Shown piece after piece: positions 45,627 through 54,220 of a DNA stretch of 64,000 nt (positions within the stretch are counted from its first letter, which is position 1; each line of letters begins with the position of its first letter). The notes under the pieces were generated by a model. That model was not told the origin of the DNA, did no database searches, and was given only the letters and a program-made list of their open reading frames with translations. Origin of the DNA: Streptomyces sp. CB09001 (GTDB taxonomy: Bacteria; Actinomycetota; Actinomycetes; Streptomycetales; Streptomycetaceae); the NCBI RefSeq assembly GCF_003369795.1, contig NZ_CP026730.1, forward strand, positions 124,001 through 188,000. The letters are read 5' to 3'. The position numbers and the translations under genes were made by a program.

Positions 45627-47090
45627 GGTGGCCGCGCCTTCGTACGCTGCGCGCCCGCCTGACCGCCGGACTGCTCGTGCTGCTCGCCGTCGCGTGCGCC
45701 ACGGTGGGCGGGGCGGCCGTACTTGGAACTGAACGGGTTCCTCACCGACCGCCTCGACCAGCAGCTGGCCGACACGGGCAGCGCTTTCGCGGCGAGTCTG
45801 GAGCACCCGGACACGGACCACGACGACCACGACGGAGACGAACGCGGTGACACCCGCCGCCAGGCCGCCGAGACGCTGGGGGTCCGGATCGCGGACGGCC
45901 GGGTGACCAACGCCGCCGTGGTCCGACAGGGCGACGCACCGGCTGACGTGGTCACCCTCGAGGTCGACGCCGACGACGCCCGGGCCCTCGCGGCTGTGCC
46001 CACGGACGGACAGGGCCACAGCGTCGAGCTGACCGGCCTCGGCGACTACCGAGTGATGGCATGGCAGGGGCGGGACGGCGACACACTGATCACCGGCCTG
46101 CCGCTGGAGCCGGTCGAAGCGGCGGTCCACCGGCTCGAACTCGTCGCGGGCGGCGTCTTCGGGCTGGCGCTCGTCGGTGCCGGCGTCGCGGGTGCGCTCT
46201 GGGTGCGCTGGTCCCTGCGCTCCCTCAGCCGCATCGCCGACACCGCGACCCGGGTCAGTGAGCTTCCCCTCGCGAGCGGGACGGTCGCGCTGCCCGCGCG
46301 CGCCCCCGACACCCGGCCGCGCAGCGAGGAGGTGGACCAGGTCACCACCGCGTTCAACCGGATGCTGGGCCACGTGGAGCATGCCCTGACCCAGCGCCAG
46401 CGCAGTGAGGAGCGTCTGCGCAGCTTCTCCGCCGACGCCAGTCACGAACTGCGCACCCCCGTGGCCTCGGTGCGCGGTCACGCCGAGCTGGCCCTGCTCC
46501 ACCCCGGCCCCCTGCCACCCGAGGTGGGCCGCGCGCTGGAGCGGATCGCCGCGGAGTCGGCCCGGATGGGCGCCATGGTCGACGACCTTCTCCTGCTCGC
46601 CCGCCTAGACGCCGGCCGCCCCCTGGAGGACGAACCCGTCGACCTGACGCGGCTCGTGCTGGACGTGGTCGACGACGCGCGCGCCGCCGGTCCGGATCAC
46701 CGGTGGTCCCTGGAACTGCCGCGGGAGCCGGTCATCGTGTCGGGCGACCGGCACCGCCTTCACGAGCTTCTCGCGAACCTCACGGCCAACGCCCGGCTGC
46801 ACACACCTCCCGGTACCGCGGTGACCGTGGGTGTACGACGGGACGACGAGGGCACCGCCTGCCTCACGGTGACCGACGACGGGCCGGGTGTCCCGCCCGC
46901 CCTGCGCGACCACCTCTTCGACCGATTCGTCCACGGAGACGGCCCCCGCGGCGCCGACGGGGGCGGCACGGGCCTCGGGCTGTCCATCGTCGCCGCGGTG
47001 GCCGCCGCACACGGCGGCACCGCGACCGTCACCGGCGGCCCGGGCACCACCACGTTCACCGTGCGCCTGCCGCGACGACCGCCTGGATAG
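45623..47090 (+). CDS. Two-component sensor histidine kinase (frameshift near 45722)
   Basis: About 488 residues after repairing one extra base. GTG 45623 opens RWPRLRTLRARLTAGLLVLL, a first membrane helix; the frame then slips at about 45722 (VL-GTE versus VLELNGFLTDRLDQQL), where one T too many would explain it. Next come an outside domain rich in His/Asp (HPDTDHDDHDGDERGD), a second helix, HAMP, the H-box ADASHELRTPVASVRGHAEL, and HATPase with NLTANARLHTPPG, DDGPGVP and GGTGLGLSIVAAVAAAHGG. The H/D-rich loop could bind metal. Partner of the regulator at 44895. Confidence 0.9.
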
Positions 47091-47122
47091 CCTCGGCCGG
47101 CATGGGACTGGAGCGTCGCACT

Positions 47123-47139
47123 GGCCACGGACCGTGGCC
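47123..47139. terminator. Hairpin after the histidine kinase gene
   Basis: GGCCACGG (47123-47130) pairs with CCGTGGCC (47132-47139) about one central A; the stem must open at the tip. Located 33 bp after the kinase stop. Confidence 0.45.
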
Positions 47140-47255
47140 GTCGGGGTGCACCGGACGTGCTGGGGATCCACTCTGGAAAGGAAACCGGCAGTGATTCCGT
47201 CAGGCACTCCGCCGGGCTTCCGGCGCGTGCCCTCCACCGACTTCAGGAGGCGGCC

Positions 47256-47789
47256 GTGAATGCAACAGCGCACAGTGTCGACCCCGTCGACGTGGCCCGA
47301 GCAGCGTTCCGGTCCGTGGCCGCCGGACATCTGGACCACTTCACCGAACTTCTCCACGAGGATGTCGTCTACGACATCGTCCCCGTGGGTCGGCGCCGGG
47401 GCCGACAGGCTGTGCGGCGGTACTTCGAGGAGGTCCGCCTGGCCATGCCCGACCTGGTGATGACCATGGAACACGCCGTCGGAGACGACCGGTACGCAGC
47501 GGTGGAATGGCGCATGACCGGTACCTTCGACGGAGCGCCGTACCAGGGTCTCGCCCCCACGAAACGGCACATCGCCCTGCAGGGTGTCGACTTCGTCGAA
47601 GTGGACACCGGACGCATCCGGCGTTCCCGAACCATCTTCGACGGCGCCGAACTGGGCCGCCAGATCGGCCTCCTGCCCTCCCGCGGTTCAGCGGCCGACC
47701 GTGCCGCGACCAGGGCGTTCAACGTGAAGACGCAGCTGACCGACCGCTGGCGGGAGCATCACGCGCGTCAACGCAGCCACGCTCCGTAG
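47256..47789 (+). CDS. SnoaL-like nuclear-transport-factor-2 fold protein
   Basis: 177 residues from GTG 47256, chosen for GGAGG at ideal spacing. The fold is SnoaL/NTF2: ARAAFRSVAAGHLDHFTELL, HEDVVYDIVPVGRRRGRQAV, RRYFEEVRLAMPDLVMTMEH, WRMTGTFDGAPYQGLAPT and VDFVEVDTGRIRRSRTIFDG. Some relatives are polyketide cyclases, most have no known function. The C-terminal 25 residues are an extra basic tail. No clear link to its neighbours. Confidence 0.88.
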   Translation: MNATAHSVDPVDVARAAFRSVAAGHLDHFTELLHEDVVYDIVPVGRRRGRQAVRRYFEEVRLAMPDLVMTMEHAVGDDRYAAVEWRMTGTFDGAPYQGLAPTKRHIALQGVDFVEVDTGRIRRSRTIFDGAELGRQIGLLPSRGSAADRAATRAFNVKTQLTDRWREHHARQRSHAP

Positions 47790-47828
47790 CCCCCGCCTGG
47801 CGCCTTGGCCCCGCGCGCGGACCGGCCG

Positions 47829-48431
47829 TCAGCGCATCCCGTTCCTGGGAGGACGCCGGGCGGGTGATCGTGGTGCCCTCGCGCCCTCGGGGCCCTGTCC
47901 TGCGGGCAGAGCGTGCCCGCCCCGTTCCGCGTCCGGCAGGGCGGCTGCCGCCTCTCGTTCCCGAGCCGCCTGCTCGGGATGACGACGCTGCCAGTAGGGG
48001 TTGTCGTGCGACAGCTTGCTGGACACCCGGCCGTACATGCCGAACGTGGCGATGGCCAGTCCCATGACGAAGCTGAAGATCACGTTGGTCATCCCGAAGT
48101 CGAGGACGTTGGCGCGACGGTCCAGTACGAAGACGTGGAAGAACCCGCTCAGGACGAAGAGCGCGCCGACCGTCATGTTGAGGACCGAGGCGAAGTTGCC
48201 GCCGACCGCCGCGCCGGCGAGCAGCGTCAGACCGACGACGGCGGAGATCACGCTGAGCGCGACGTTGGTGGTCATGCCGGCGATCGTGTCGCCCGCGGTG
48301 TCGAACGGGCTCAGCGCGTCCGCGAAGCCGAGACATGCGAAGACCAGCAGGACCAGCCCGCAGAAGCCCGCGCCGTAGCGATAGACGGTGGCCAGATGGT
48401 GATCGACGGGCATTTCGTCTTTTAGCCTCAT
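47829..48431 (-). CDS. DUF4383 four-helix membrane protein
   Basis: 200 residues with four membrane helices: about 20-40 (GAGFCGLVLLVFACLGFADA), 55-80 (NVALSVISAVVGLTLLAGAA), 85-105 (SVLNMTVGALFVLSGFFHVF) and 115-135 (TNVIFSFVMGLAIATFGMYG). This is the DUF4383 pattern; function unknown. The C-terminal 60 residues are hydrophilic, Arg/Ala-rich and likely disordered. ATG 48431 or 48413 could be the start. Divergent from the AfsA-like gene over a repeat-rich region. Confidence 0.85.
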   Translation of the reverse strand: MRLKDEMPVDHHLATVYRYGAGFCGLVLLVFACLGFADALSPFDTAGDTIAGMTTNVALSVISAVVGLTLLAGAAVGGNFASVLNMTVGALFVLSGFFHVFVLDRRANVLDFGMTNVIFSFVMGLAIATFGMYGRVSSKLSHDNPYWQRRHPEQAAREREAAAALPDAERGGHALPAGQGPEGARAPRSPARRPPRNGMR

Positions 48432-48534
48432 GTCCGTTGTTTCCGCGTGTGCGCTTACTTCGGATGCATGTCCGGAAACAGGGCCCCGGGCCGGTACCGC
48501 AGCGTGCATCCGCCGCGGGCCCTGTATCCGAAGT
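48432..48534. promoter_or_regulatory. Dense set of overlapping inverted repeats upstream of the AfsA-like gene
   Basis: Four inverted repeats of 8-9 bp: TGTTTCCG (48438-48445)/CGGAAACA (48473-48480); ACTTCGGAT (48457-48465)/ATCCGAAGT (48526-48534); CGGATGCA (48461-48468)/TGCATCCG (48505-48512); ACAGGGCCC (48478-48486)/GGGCCCTGT (48517-48525). CATGTCCG is also directly repeated at 48429 and 48467. Several arms overlap, so the pairings exclude each other. Confidence 0.5.
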
Positions 48535-48596
48535 GGGCAGTGACGACCTGGTGCGGGCAGCGGCCGCACCGCCCGGCCTGCCGGCAGGAGACGCTC

Positions 48597-49535
48597 ATGC
48601 ACGAGGTGGCGACGGACCAGGCGTTCGACGCGTACGGCCGGCGGCACGACGACGGCGTCGGTGGCCGTCCGGCGCGGGAGCCGGTGGTACGGCAGGTACC
48701 GCTCACCTGGCGCGGCCTGGGTCTGGACACGATGGCGTCGCTGCTGGTGGAGTCCTTCGGCCGCCTCGGCAGTCGCTGCTTCGCGGCCCGTTGCCAGTGG
48801 CCCCGCCTGCATCCGCTGAACGAACGCGCGCTGGGCGCGGTGGCGCACCATCCGCTGATCATGGCGGAGTCCACCCGGCAGCTCGCCCTCGCACTGGAGT
48901 ACGGCCGTCCTCCGGGAGCGGTTCGTGCTCGGCTCGAACCCGTCTCGGTCGGCCTGGGACTGCGGCTGCGGTCGTGGCCCGTGGAGCGGGACGGCGCCAC
49001 CGACGTGGACGTGCGGATGAGCGTGAGCGATCTGGTGACCGTGGCCGGTCGGCCCGTGTCCCATCGCGTCACGACCGAGTTCCTGCACACGGGGGAATCC
49101 TTCGGGTCGTGCACCATGCGGTTCACCCGCCCGGCGGGCTCGGCGGTACCCGTGGAGGGAGCACCGCTTCCGGGTCTGCTGCATCCCCCGGCGGCCGCGG
49201 TCGGTGCCACGGCCGCCGGCGACGTGATGCTGGCGCGGACCCCTCGGGAACGACTGGTGACCGCCCCGCGCGACCCCGGGCACCCGGTGCTCCTGGCAGG
49301 CCGGCCGGCGCGCATGCCCCTGTTGGCGGTCCTGGAGGCGGGGCGGCAGGCGGTTCTGCTGGAGAGTGGGATGACGGCTGCCGCGGTGATCGGGCTGCGG
49401 GCGGACGTGTGCGCACCGGTGCCGTCGGGCGGTGCCCTGATCGAGACCTTGGCGGAACCGGGCGGGTCCCGGTTCCTGGCCACGGCCGGGGGCCGCCCCG
49501 CCGCGACGGGCGCGGTGACGTTGTGGAGCAAGTGA
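48597..49535 (+). CDS. AfsA/ScbA-like hotdog-domain protein
   Basis: 312 residues from ATG 48597 (GCAGGAGACGCTC before it). Two AfsA-type hotdog repeats: the first contains HPLIMAESTRQLALALEYGR, the signature of A-factor-biosynthesis proteins, and FLHTGESFGSCTMRFTRPAG; the second contains MPLLAVLEAGRQAVLLESGM. AfsA proteins condense a beta-keto acyl-ACP with dihydroxyacetone phosphate to make butyrolactone signals. Catalytic ability here is uncertain; no butyrolactone receptor gene is nearby. It starts the plus-strand run that leads into photolyases and crt genes. Confidence 0.8.
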   Translation: MHEVATDQAFDAYGRRHDDGVGGRPAREPVVRQVPLTWRGLGLDTMASLLVESFGRLGSRCFAARCQWPRLHPLNERALGAVAHHPLIMAESTRQLALALEYGRPPGAVRARLEPVSVGLGLRLRSWPVERDGATDVDVRMSVSDLVTVAGRPVSHRVTTEFLHTGESFGSCTMRFTRPAGSAVPVEGAPLPGLLHPPAAAVGATAAGDVMLARTPRERLVTAPRDPGHPVLLAGRPARMPLLAVLEAGRQAVLLESGMTAAAVIGLRADVCAPVPSGGALIETLAEPGGSRFLATAGGRPAATGAVTLWSK

Positions 49536-49582
49536 TCGGAAGTCCCGGCAAGGTGTGGTGAACGGACCGGAAGGAAAGAGCC

Positions 49583-51154
49583 GTGGCGGCGAACGGACGG
49601 CAGGACCAGGAACGACTGCTCTCTCTGGTGACCGGCGCCTCCGGGTACGTCGGCGGACGCCTCGTGCCGGAGTTGCTGGGGGCCGGTCACCGGGTGCGGT
49701 GTCTGGCCCGCACCCCGGCCAAACTCCGTGACCAGCCCTGGGCGTCCGATGTCGAGAGCGTGCGGGGAGACGTCACCGACCCGCGTTCCGTCGCCGAGGC
49801 CATGCGCGGCGTCGACGTCGCCTACTACCTGGTGCACGCCCTCGGGTCGGGCTCCGGCTTCGAGGACACCGACCGTCGCGCGGCGCGCGTCTTCGCCCAA
49901 CAGGCGTACAAGGCGGGCGTGCGGAGGATCGTCTACCTGGGTGGTCTGACTCCGCGGGGCGTTCCCGAACGCACGCTCTCCCCTCATCTGCGGTCACGCG
50001 CGGAGGTCGGCCGCATCTTCCTCGACGCACCCGTGCCCGCCACCGTGCTGCGGGCCGCTGTGGTCATCGGATCGGGGTCGGCGTCCTTCGAGATGCTGCG
50101 CTACCTGACCGAGCGGCTTCCCGTCATGGTGACGCCCAGTTGGGTGCACACCCGTACCCAGCCCATCGCGATCCGCGACGTGTTGCACTACCTGGTCGGG
50201 TCGGCCACCATGCCGGACAACGTCGACCGCGCCTTCGACGTCGGAGGGCCGGGCGTGCTCACCTACCGCGAGATGATGCGCCGCTACGCCACCGTGAGCG
50301 GGCTCCGGCGGCGGGTCATCGTGCCCGTTCCGGTGCTCACTCCCGGGCTGTCCAGCCACTGGGTCGGCCTCGTCACCCCGGTCCCGGCCGCCCTCGCCCG
50401 GCCCCTGACGGAGTCCCTGCGTCATGAGGTGGTGTGCCAGGAGCACGACATCGCCCGGTACGTCCCCGACGCTCCCGGCCGGCCCCTGCCGTTCGACGAA
50501 GCCCTGGCGCTGGCCCTGCGTCGGGTCCGGGAGGCCCAGGTGGCCACGCGCTGGTCGTCCGCCTCGGTCCCCGGGGCCCCCAGTGATCCCCTGCCCACCG
50601 ACCCCGACTGGGCCGGCGGCAGTCTGTACCAGGACGAGCGGGAACTGCGGGTCGACGCGTCTCCGGAAGCCCTGTGGAAAGTGGTGGAGGGCATCGGCGG
50701 GGACAACGGCTGGTACTCCTTCCCGCTGGCCTGGGCCGTCCGCGGCTGGCTGGACCGGTTCGTCGGCGGTGTCGGGCTGCGCCGCGGCCGGCGGGACGCC
50801 CAGCACCTGCGGGTCGGCGACTCGCTGGACTTCTGGCGGGTCGAGGAGATCGAACCGGGACGGCTGCTGCGGCTGCGTGCGGAGATGCGGCTGCCGGGAC
50901 TGGCGTGGCTGGAGATGCACGTCGAGACGGACGCGGAAGGCCATACCCGCTATCGGCAGCGTGCCCTGTTCCATCCGCGTGGGCTGCTCGGCCACGCCTA
51001 CTGGTGGTCGGTGTCCCCCTTCCATGCCGTTGTCTTCGGCGGCATGGCGCGCAACATCGGTCAGGCCGCCGCCAAGGGCCTGACCGCCCGCAGGAGTGAT
51101 GACCGATCGGGGCGCATCCGGCGTCGACGCAGCCCGCGAAGTGTGGAGCACTGA
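49583..51154 (+). CDS. NAD(P)-binding SDR-type protein with DUF2867 domain
   Basis: 523 residues from GTG 49583 (GGAAGGAAAGA upstream). The first 300 are an extended SDR / NmrA-like Rossmann domain: SLVTGASGYVGGRLVPELLG at the start, VRGDVTDPRSVAEAMRGVDV, AYYLVHALGSGSGFEDTDRR. From about 350 a DUF2867/START-like domain follows: YQDERELRVDASPEALWKVV, and the end WSVSPFHAVVFGGMARNIG. Such proteins accompany photolyases and lycopene or carotenoid genes in Streptomyces; the reaction is unknown. Ends 48 bp before the photolyase gene. Confidence 0.88.
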   Translation: MAANGRQDQERLLSLVTGASGYVGGRLVPELLGAGHRVRCLARTPAKLRDQPWASDVESVRGDVTDPRSVAEAMRGVDVAYYLVHALGSGSGFEDTDRRAARVFAQQAYKAGVRRIVYLGGLTPRGVPERTLSPHLRSRAEVGRIFLDAPVPATVLRAAVVIGSGSASFEMLRYLTERLPVMVTPSWVHTRTQPIAIRDVLHYLVGSATMPDNVDRAFDVGGPGVLTYREMMRRYATVSGLRRRVIVPVPVLTPGLSSHWVGLVTPVPAALARPLTESLRHEVVCQEHDIARYVPDAPGRPLPFDEALALALRRVREAQVATRWSSASVPGAPSDPLPTDPDWAGGSLYQDERELRVDASPEALWKVVEGIGGDNGWYSFPLAWAVRGWLDRFVGGVGLRRGRRDAQHLRVGDSLDFWRVEEIEPGRLLRLRAEMRLPGLAWLEMHVETDAEGHTRYRQRALFHPRGLLGHAYWWSVSPFHAVVFGGMARNIGQAAAKGLTARRSDDRSGRIRRRRSPRSVEH

Positions 51155-51163
51155 GCCTTCGTC

Positions 51164-51185
51164 CAAGCACCACTCAAGCACCACT
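51164..51185. repeat. Perfect 11-bp tandem repeat before the photolyase gene
   Basis: CAAGCACCACT occurs twice back to back (51164-51174, 51175-51185), ending 17 bp before the photolyase ATG. One-turn spacing is compatible with a regulator site. Confidence 0.45.
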
Positions 51186-51202
51186 GCGCCAGGAGTGACG
51201 TC

Positions 51203-52576
51203 ATGACCGTCGCGGTCGTCCTGTTCACCTCGGACCTGCGTCTGCACGATCACCCGCCTCTGCACGCCGCGCTCGAGGCGGCGGACGAGGTGGTGCCGCT
51301 GTTCGTCCTCGACGCCGGCATCCACGCGGCGGGGTTCGACGCCCCCAACCGCAGGGCCTTCCTCGCCGACTGTCTCGGCGACGTCGACTCCTCGCTGCGC
51401 CACCGCGGTGGCCGGCTCGTGGTCCGCAACGGACCGGTCGTCCGGGAGGTCCGCGCGGTCGCCGCCCAGTGCGGGGCCGCCGAGGTGCACGTGGCCGCAG
51501 GTGTCACCGCGTACGCCCAGCACCGCGAGGAACGGCTGCGCGAGGAACTGGGCGAGGACGGCGTCGCACTGCGCGTGCACGAGACGGTGATCACCGCCGT
51601 CGCCCCGGGGGCGGTGACGCCCTCCGGCTCGGACCACTTCGCGGTGTTCACTCCCTACTTCCGCCGCTGGTCGCAGGTCTCGTCGAGAAAGCCCCTGGCC
51701 GCTCCGCGCACCGTGCGTGTGCCGGACGGAGTCCGCGGCGAGCCGCTGCCCGACCGCGCGGACGTGGCCGGTGCCTCGCCCGGTCTTCCGGCCGGAGGGG
51801 AGACGGCCGGGCGCGACCGGTTCGCACGGTGGTCGCGCTCCGGACTGTCCCGCTACGAGGAGCGGCACGACGACCTCGCGGACGATGCCACGTCCCGGCT
51901 GTCGCCGTACCTCCACTTCGGTGCGCTCTCCCCGCTGGAACTCGTCCACCGGGCCCGCGCGCACGGCGGGCCCGGCGCGGAGGCGTTCGTCCGCCAGGTG
52001 TGCTGGCGGGACTTCCACCACCAGGTGCTGGCGGCCCGGCCCGAGGCGTCGGTGAAGGACTACCGCACCCGGCACGACCGCTGGCGTGACGAGGAGGACG
52101 CCGCCGAGGACATCGTCGCCTGGCGGGGCGGACGGACGGGTTACCCGGTCGTCGACGCGGCCATGCGCCAGTTGCGTCACCAGGGCTGGATGCACAACCG
52201 GGCACGGTTGCTGGTGGCGAGTTTCCTGACCAAGACGCTGTACGTCGACTGGCGGATCGGCGCCCGGCACTTCCTGGACCTCCTCGTGGACGGCGATGTC
52301 GTCAACAACCAGCTCAACTGGCAGTGGGTCGCCGGCACCGGCACCGACACCCGCCCCCACCGCGTCCTCAATCCGCTCGTCCAGGCCAAGCGGTTCGACC
52401 CGGACGGCATCTACGTACGGCGCTGGGTCCCCGAACTCAGGAACGTGACCGGCAGGAAGGTGCACGAACCCTGGCGCCTGTCGGCAGCGGAACGAGGAGA
52501 ACTCGACTACCCGGACCCGCTCGTCGACCTCGCCGACGGGCTCGCGCGCTTCAAGCACGCCCGCGGCCGGGACTGA
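51203..52576 (+). CDS. phr: Deoxyribodipyrimidine photolyase (CPD class I)
   Basis: 457 residues, normal length. It repairs cyclobutane pyrimidine dimers with blue light and FAD. Antenna domain: VAVVLFTSDLRLHDHPPLHA. FAD-binding domain: LSRYEERHDDLADDATSRLS, YLHFGALSPLELVHRAR, VCWRDFHHQVLAARPE, RTGYPVVDAAMRQLRHQGWM, NRARLLVASFLTKTLYVDWR, and DGDVVNNQLNWQWVAGTGTD. The Trp residues for FAD photoreduction are in place. GGAGTGACGTC before the ATG. The next gene, also a photolyase, begins 11 bp after its stop. Confidence 0.96.
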   Translation: MTVAVVLFTSDLRLHDHPPLHAALEAADEVVPLFVLDAGIHAAGFDAPNRRAFLADCLGDVDSSLRHRGGRLVVRNGPVVREVRAVAAQCGAAEVHVAAGVTAYAQHREERLREELGEDGVALRVHETVITAVAPGAVTPSGSDHFAVFTPYFRRWSQVSSRKPLAAPRTVRVPDGVRGEPLPDRADVAGASPGLPAGGETAGRDRFARWSRSGLSRYEERHDDLADDATSRLSPYLHFGALSPLELVHRARAHGGPGAEAFVRQVCWRDFHHQVLAARPEASVKDYRTRHDRWRDEEDAAEDIVAWRGGRTGYPVVDAAMRQLRHQGWMHNRARLLVASFLTKTLYVDWRIGARHFLDLLVDGDVVNNQLNWQWVAGTGTDTRPHRVLNPLVQAKRFDPDGIYVRRWVPELRNVTGRKVHEPWRLSAAERGELDYPDPLVDLADGLARFKHARGRD

Positions 52577-52587
52577 GGGGACGCGTC

Positions 52588-54084
52588 GTGCACTGGCTCT
52601 TCGGTGACCAACTGGGTCCGCACTTCCTCACGCCGGGCGAAGGGGGACCCGGACCGGAAACCCCGTTGCTCATGATCGAGGCGCGCTCCGTCTTCCGGCG
52701 GCGCCGATTCCACCGGGCCAAGGCCCACCTGGTGCTGTCCGCGATGCGCCACCGCGCGGCCGAACTGGGCGACCGCGTCACGTACGTGCGTGCCGACACC
52801 TACCGTCAGGGCCTCGAACGGGCGGCGCGCGGGCGCCCGGTCGGCGTCCACCACCCCACCTCGCACGCGGCCCTGCGCCTGGTGCGCACCCTGCCCGGAG
52901 TGACGGTGGGCCCCGCCCGCGGCTTCCTCGTGCCGATGGCCGACTTCACCGCCTGGGCCGACGGCCACGGCGGCAGGCGCCTGCGGCAGGAGGACTTCTA
53001 CCGCTGGGTCCGCCGCGGGCACGACCTGCTCATGGACGGCGAGCAGCCCGCGGGAGGACGGTGGAACCTCGATCACGACAACCGGGAACCCCCGCCCCGC
53101 GAGGCCACCTCACTCCAGGTCGGCCGCCCGTACCGGCCCCGCGAGGACGGCATCGACGAGGAGGTCCGCCACGACCTCGACCGCTGGGAGCGCGACAGTG
53201 ACGTCTCCTTCGTCGGACGGGACGGGCCCCGCCTGTTCCCCGCCACCCGGGCGGAGGCGCGACGGGCACTGCGGCGTTTCGTCGAACACCGGCTCGCCAC
53301 GTTCGGCCCCTACGAGGACGCCATGCTCGTCGGCGACCCCGCGATGAGCCACAGCCTTCTCTCGTCCTCCCTGAACCTCGGCCTGCTCGACCCTGCCGAG
53401 TGCGTCGAACGGGCGGAGCGCGCCTGGCGCGGGGGTCTGGCGCCGCTGAACAGCGTGGAGGGCTTCGTGCGGCAGATCGCCGGCTGGCGCGAGTACGTCT
53501 GGCAGGTGTACTGGTACTTCGGCGAGGACTACCGGCGCTCCAACACGCTCCGGCACACCGCGCCGCTGCCGGACTGGTGGAGCGGCCTGGACGCGGACGC
53601 CGTGCGGGCGAACTGCCTGCGCACGGTCTTGGCCCAGGTGCGGGACACGGGCTGGACGCACCACATCCCCCGACTGATGGTGCTCGGCAGTCACGCGCTC
53701 CAGCGGGGCTGGGACCCCGCCGCCGTCACGGACTGGTTCCACCGCTGCTTCGTGGACGGCTACGACTGGGTCATGCTCCCCAACGTCGTCGGCATGTCCC
53801 AGTACGCCGACGGCGGCCGGATGACCACCAGGCCCTACACGTCGGGCGGCGCGTACGTGAACCGCATGAGCGACTTCTGCGGCCCGTGCGTCTACCGGCC
53901 CGGCGACCGCACCGGCGAGCACGCGTGTCCGTACACCGCCGGCTACTGGGCGTTCCTCGACCGGCACCGGGAACTGCTGGCCGGCAATCAGCGCGTGGCC
54001 CGGCCGGTACGGCAGTTGGACCGGCTCGCCGGCCTTCCGGAGGTACGCGACCAGGAGCATGCGCGGGGTGACACACCCCCTTGA
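52588..54084 (+). CDS. Iron-sulfur photolyase / cryptochrome (FeS-BCP, PhrB type)
   Basis: 498 residues from GTG 52588 (GAGGGGACGCG). It belongs to the Fe-S bacterial cryptochrome/photolyase group, whose best known member repairs (6-4) photoproducts: HWLFGDQLGPHFL at the start, LSSSLNLGLLDPAECVERAE, FVRQIAGWREYVWQVYWYFG, HIPRLMVLGSHALQRGWDPA, WVMLPNVVGMSQYADGG. The four cluster cysteines are present (NCLRTV, then FCGPCVYRPG and HACPY). Adjacent to a CPD photolyase, so the pair covers both main UV lesions. Confidence 0.95.
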   Translation: MHWLFGDQLGPHFLTPGEGGPGPETPLLMIEARSVFRRRRFHRAKAHLVLSAMRHRAAELGDRVTYVRADTYRQGLERAARGRPVGVHHPTSHAALRLVRTLPGVTVGPARGFLVPMADFTAWADGHGGRRLRQEDFYRWVRRGHDLLMDGEQPAGGRWNLDHDNREPPPREATSLQVGRPYRPREDGIDEEVRHDLDRWERDSDVSFVGRDGPRLFPATRAEARRALRRFVEHRLATFGPYEDAMLVGDPAMSHSLLSSSLNLGLLDPAECVERAERAWRGGLAPLNSVEGFVRQIAGWREYVWQVYWYFGEDYRRSNTLRHTAPLPDWWSGLDADAVRANCLRTVLAQVRDTGWTHHIPRLMVLGSHALQRGWDPAAVTDWFHRCFVDGYDWVMLPNVVGMSQYADGGRMTTRPYTSGGAYVNRMSDFCGPCVYRPGDRTGEHACPYTAGYWAFLDRHRELLAGNQRVARPVRQLDRLAGLPEVRDQEHARGDTPP

Positions 54085-54220
54085 ACCTCTCACCGTTGCG
54101 CCGGTGGGGTGAAGTCGGACCGGACCCTGCGCCGGAGCGGGCAGAAGTCAGTGCATCCGCAACAGGGCGCCCGGTGGAAGCAGTGGCGTGCGGACAACCA
54201 AGAGTGAGAAGGGGCTGCGC

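Noticed and set aside
49994..52558. Minus-strand open frame of about 850 codons opposite the SDR and photolyase genes
   Set aside because: Shadow of two well-defined plus-strand genes.
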